Source: Myripristis murdjan (taxonomy: Eukaryota; Chordata; Actinopteri; Holocentriformes; Holocentridae). From it: a DNA stretch of 64,000 nucleotides. The notes beneath the pieces were generated by a model that worked only from the letters and a program-made list of their open reading frames with translations, did not search any database and was not told where the DNA came from. This document shows positions 61,602-64,000 of the stretch, piece after piece. The stretch spans positions 14,040,821-14,104,820 of the forward strand of contig NC_043983.1 in NCBI RefSeq assembly GCF_902150065.1, written 5' to 3'. How positions within the stretch are numbered: the stretch's first letter is position 1; each line of letters starts with the position of its first letter. Made by a program: the position numbers and the translations under genes.

Positions 61602-63410
61602 AGAACCTCCAAGCAGAGGTCCATCCATTCCTGCATCTGATGAGCAAGTGTTAGCTGCAGTGGTGTCAGGTGCAGTCGGTGCTGTTCAATAGGGCCTGTG
61701 GATCTCTCAAGGATGCAAAGGCAAGATTATTGACCGTGGAAAACACCGTGCACAGTCCACGTCCACATGCCGTCACTCTGCCCATGTGGAACATCTGCTT
61801 GTGGATAATGTGTAATCTTGCACTGTGTTGTTCAGTAATTTAAATCACAGAGGCAGCGTGGAGGACAACTACAGTTCAGTGCAGAAAGGGATTTCATTAA
61901 GTGTAATGTCACCTTACGCTCTGAACTGACAGAATTGAATTTGAATCGACCCTGACTCTATTGTGTAGCCTGGTATTAGCAGTGACCATCTGGCCTCAGC
62001 CATAGCTCCTGTGGTCTGTCTATTTTAAGAGTAGCCTAATTTTCAGTTTACGATACCTGCCATTTTGGCATTTTTGGGGCGCGGGGTGATATTAACTAGA
62101 ATAATTAAACAAACTGGAATAGATTTTAAAAAAATAAATATTGAGGTTATAGATGTTTGAAATTGTATCTGTAAAAGCGGGACACTTTGTGAAATTTTTG
62201 AGGAGGGTGTGTGTGTGTGTGGGTGGGGGGGTTGTCCTTTGTTTGTCAGAATATATATATTTGTCAAGTTAATTTGTATCTTTTGAAGTGTTCAATTAAA
62301 TCATTCTGCAAGCGTTTGGAAAAAAGTGAAGGTGTCGATTTCTGATTCGTTTTTGTTTCCATCACATTTTTAACACATTGATATGGTGAGAATGTAATTC
62401 ATGGATTCATTAGTAGGTACATGTTCAAATGAAAACTGCATTAGACAGATTACCACACTATTTAGTACCATAGACATCACAAGGAGGGATGTGTGTTAAA
62501 GGCACACATCTTTCTGCAAGAGATGTGGTTTTACAGTGGAGGGAGCTGTTGCTCCACTTAAATCTGTGTTGCTGAAGAAGTGTAACAGCGTGGTCGAAGC
62601 AGACGAATGAGGACAGTAGGGTGATCTGTGACACAACATAGTTTAGTTGACCCCTGAACCCCTCTCCATACCTCTCCCCAATACTTAATTTAGGATAAAG
62701 TGATAGATATGTTAGTTCAAAGCAAGAGTCAAGCATTATTACTTTTTAACAGATTTCCCATTTTCCTTTTTCAACATCCTGAATAAGGACAGCGACAATT
62801 CACACGCCGTCAGACAAAAATCACTCGACTAAATCTTTCTAAATACAGTCAAGCACAAAACACTCATGCAAGGGCCCTGTGTCTAATTGTCACCAAAACT
62901 CAGACACTCGTTTTTGTGGACACAGTACCAGGGGACAAATGGAACAGTGACTCATGACTGGCAAAATAGCCTATCATAATTTAGTCAGTGTGATAAGTTA
63001 TTACACACAGCCTGTGTGACCAAATTAAACTGGATAATCTTCAATGTTCATATTTTGTTATTGTTGTATTATTTTGAAGACAATGCATTCAGTTTATTTT
63101 GTTATTGACCAGATTACATTGGACTTACTTAAGATATGAAGAGTTCTATTCGTTGCAATATCTTGCTGATGTTTCTGCTTCCATTAATATTAAATATGAG
63201 CTGAAGTTAAGTTGAATCACTGCCATAGGGTTTTTGACTATTATCCCAGCACTAGATGGAGTGTGGTGTCTACACGTTTTTTCTGGCGTTTTATCCAGCC
63301 ATGTTACATCTAAATTGACAGATCCTTTTTTAAGTCACGAGTCTTTAGGTATTGATGGGGTTAAATGATCGAAGGAGAGGCTTATAATCAGGTGTTTGAG
63401 CATCCCGCAT
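61602..63410. other. hmg20b 3'UTR and intergenic space
   Basis: AATAAA near 62,133-62,138 is a candidate poly(A) signal about 530 nt after the stop. A short GT/GGGTGGGGGG stretch lies at 62,206-62,231. No further exon is recognised before the CpG-rich block at 63,415. Confidence 0.5.
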
Positions 63411-63414
63411 CTTT

Positions 63415-63788
63415 GGCCCCGCCCTACTCGCCGCCCTGACGTCACTGTCCGCTGCTGTCCACGCACGGCGGTGCTGCTGAGGCTGAACAAGATGGCTGTG
63501 TGGAGGGGAGTGGAGAGCTGAGAAAGAGGGAGGAAAAAAGTCCTAAATTAAGCCAGCTACACCGTAATAAAGCACAGGGAGGGGTGCCCCGCTGGTGTCG
63601 ACTCGAACTGTGAAGAGTTTTATGTTTGCCAGGCGTGACAAGCCGTAGTAGAGCCCAGTCCAGCGGCGAGCGGTAGGCTTCTCCATCACAAGCCGACCAG
63701 TTTACTCCCAGGGTGTATATTGACCAGACTGCCTGAAGCCTGCAAGCTGGTGAGGACACTGGACCGCCACTGAAGCTGCATTTAAGAA
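63415..63788 (+). promoter_or_regulatory. CpG-rich promoter and 5' leader of unc13-type gene
   Basis: CpG density rises sharply. A perfect CRE, TGACGTCA, is at 63,437-63,444, followed by GC-rich sequence and a leader reaching the ATG at 63,789. No TATA box is seen. CRE-bearing CpG promoters are common for neuronal genes. The start site is not fixed. Confidence 0.55.
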
Positions 63789-63810
63789 ATGTCATTGCTG
63801 TGTGTTGGAG
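63789..63810 (+). CDS. unc13a: First coding exon of unc13-type vesicle priming protein
   Basis: Twenty-two coding bases read MSLLCVG and end in a split codon G|, followed by GTAAGA. Mammalian UNC13A (Munc13-1) starts MSLLCVGVKKAK, and its next codon GTN would be completed by TN in exon 2, exactly the phase seen here. UNC13B starts MSLLCVRV, so the glycine favours UNC13A. An in-frame TAA six bases upstream (63,783-63,785) confirms the start. The protein acts at presynaptic active zones, opening syntaxin-1 for SNARE assembly. The rest of the gene lies beyond the right edge, so the call rests on seven residues, the splice phase and linkage. Confidence 0.65.
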
Positions 63811-64000
63811 GTAAGAAAAATGAATAATGCTGGTAATAATGGTATTGTTTCAAGCAGTTTGAGGTGATGTTGGCTTGGTCGTTTCCGTGACCTGCTGGTG
63901 TGGGCAACCGAATTGCTTCAAATTGCATCTTTTCCAGATTTCTGTGGGTTTGACTGTCAATACATTGAGTTATCGATTGATTTTGGAATGCTAAAGAACA
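63811..64000 (+). other. Start of unc13-type intron 1
   Basis: Begins GTAAGAAAAATGAATAATGC and runs to the window edge. Nothing else is recognised. Confidence 0.6.

Noticed and set aside
63442-63795. 117-codon minus-strand frame over the unc13-type promoter
   Set aside because: GC-rich leader sequence favours open antisense frames; no domain, and the sense-strand start is better supported.

Overview
The window reads as a teleost fish nuclear genome, probably a spiny-rayed (percomorph) fish. The genes have fish-like proteins with vertebrate GT-AG introns. The gene-poor stretches are full of CA/GT/GA microsatellites, tRNA-derived SINEs, Tc1/mariner, hAT-like and Harbinger-like DNA transposon relics, L2-like LINE ends and one solo LTR. 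No bacterial, viral or plasmid content is seen, and the species cannot be fixed from the sequence alone.

Layout. Positions 1-7,100 are intergenic and repeat-rich. At 7,493-8,695 (+) lies an intronless relaxin-3-type GPCR (rxfp3 family) with a TATA/CCAAT promoter. Positions 8,900-40,500 are a gene desert of about 31 kb in which I recognise no host exon. It holds a Tc1 transposase relic beside an internally deleted Tc1-like element with both ends, two LINE 3' ends, a LINE reverse-transcriptase relic, a degenerate tandem array rich in TGTGGCC, a Harbinger relic still coding a broken Myb/SANT-like protein, SINEs and many microsatellites. A dense gene cluster begins at 40.5 kb: eef2b (+, 13 exons, 858 aa, all joins resolved), btbd2 (-, 9 coding exons, tail-to-tail with eef2b), hmg20b (+, 8 coding exons, head-to-head with btbd2 across a CCAAT-bearing interval) and the first coding exon of an unc13 gene, best match unc13a (+), which runs off the right edge. 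Human EEF2, BTBD2, HMG20B and UNC13A all lie on 19p, so the cluster fits a conserved linkage group.

Function. The genes do not form one pathway. eef2b is the ribosomal translocase; its promoter looks like a TATA plus 5'TOP type, and intron 6 carries a complete box C/D snoRNA with a 14-nt guide to 28S rRNA, matching SNORD37, which also sits in human EEF2. One locus therefore supplies both a translation factor and an rRNA-modifying guide. btbd2 is a BTB-BACK-PHR adaptor, hmg20b belongs to the LSD1-CoREST repressor complex, and unc13 primes synaptic vesicles.

I did not find a convincing undescribed gene system. The least expected signals are several short, perfect snap-back inverted repeats with tiny loops (9,972; 31,791; 52,044; 52,376), a pre-miRNA-like hairpin at 30,836, a 208-codon open frame of unknown origin at 16,263, and the TGTGGCC array at 25,490-26,230.
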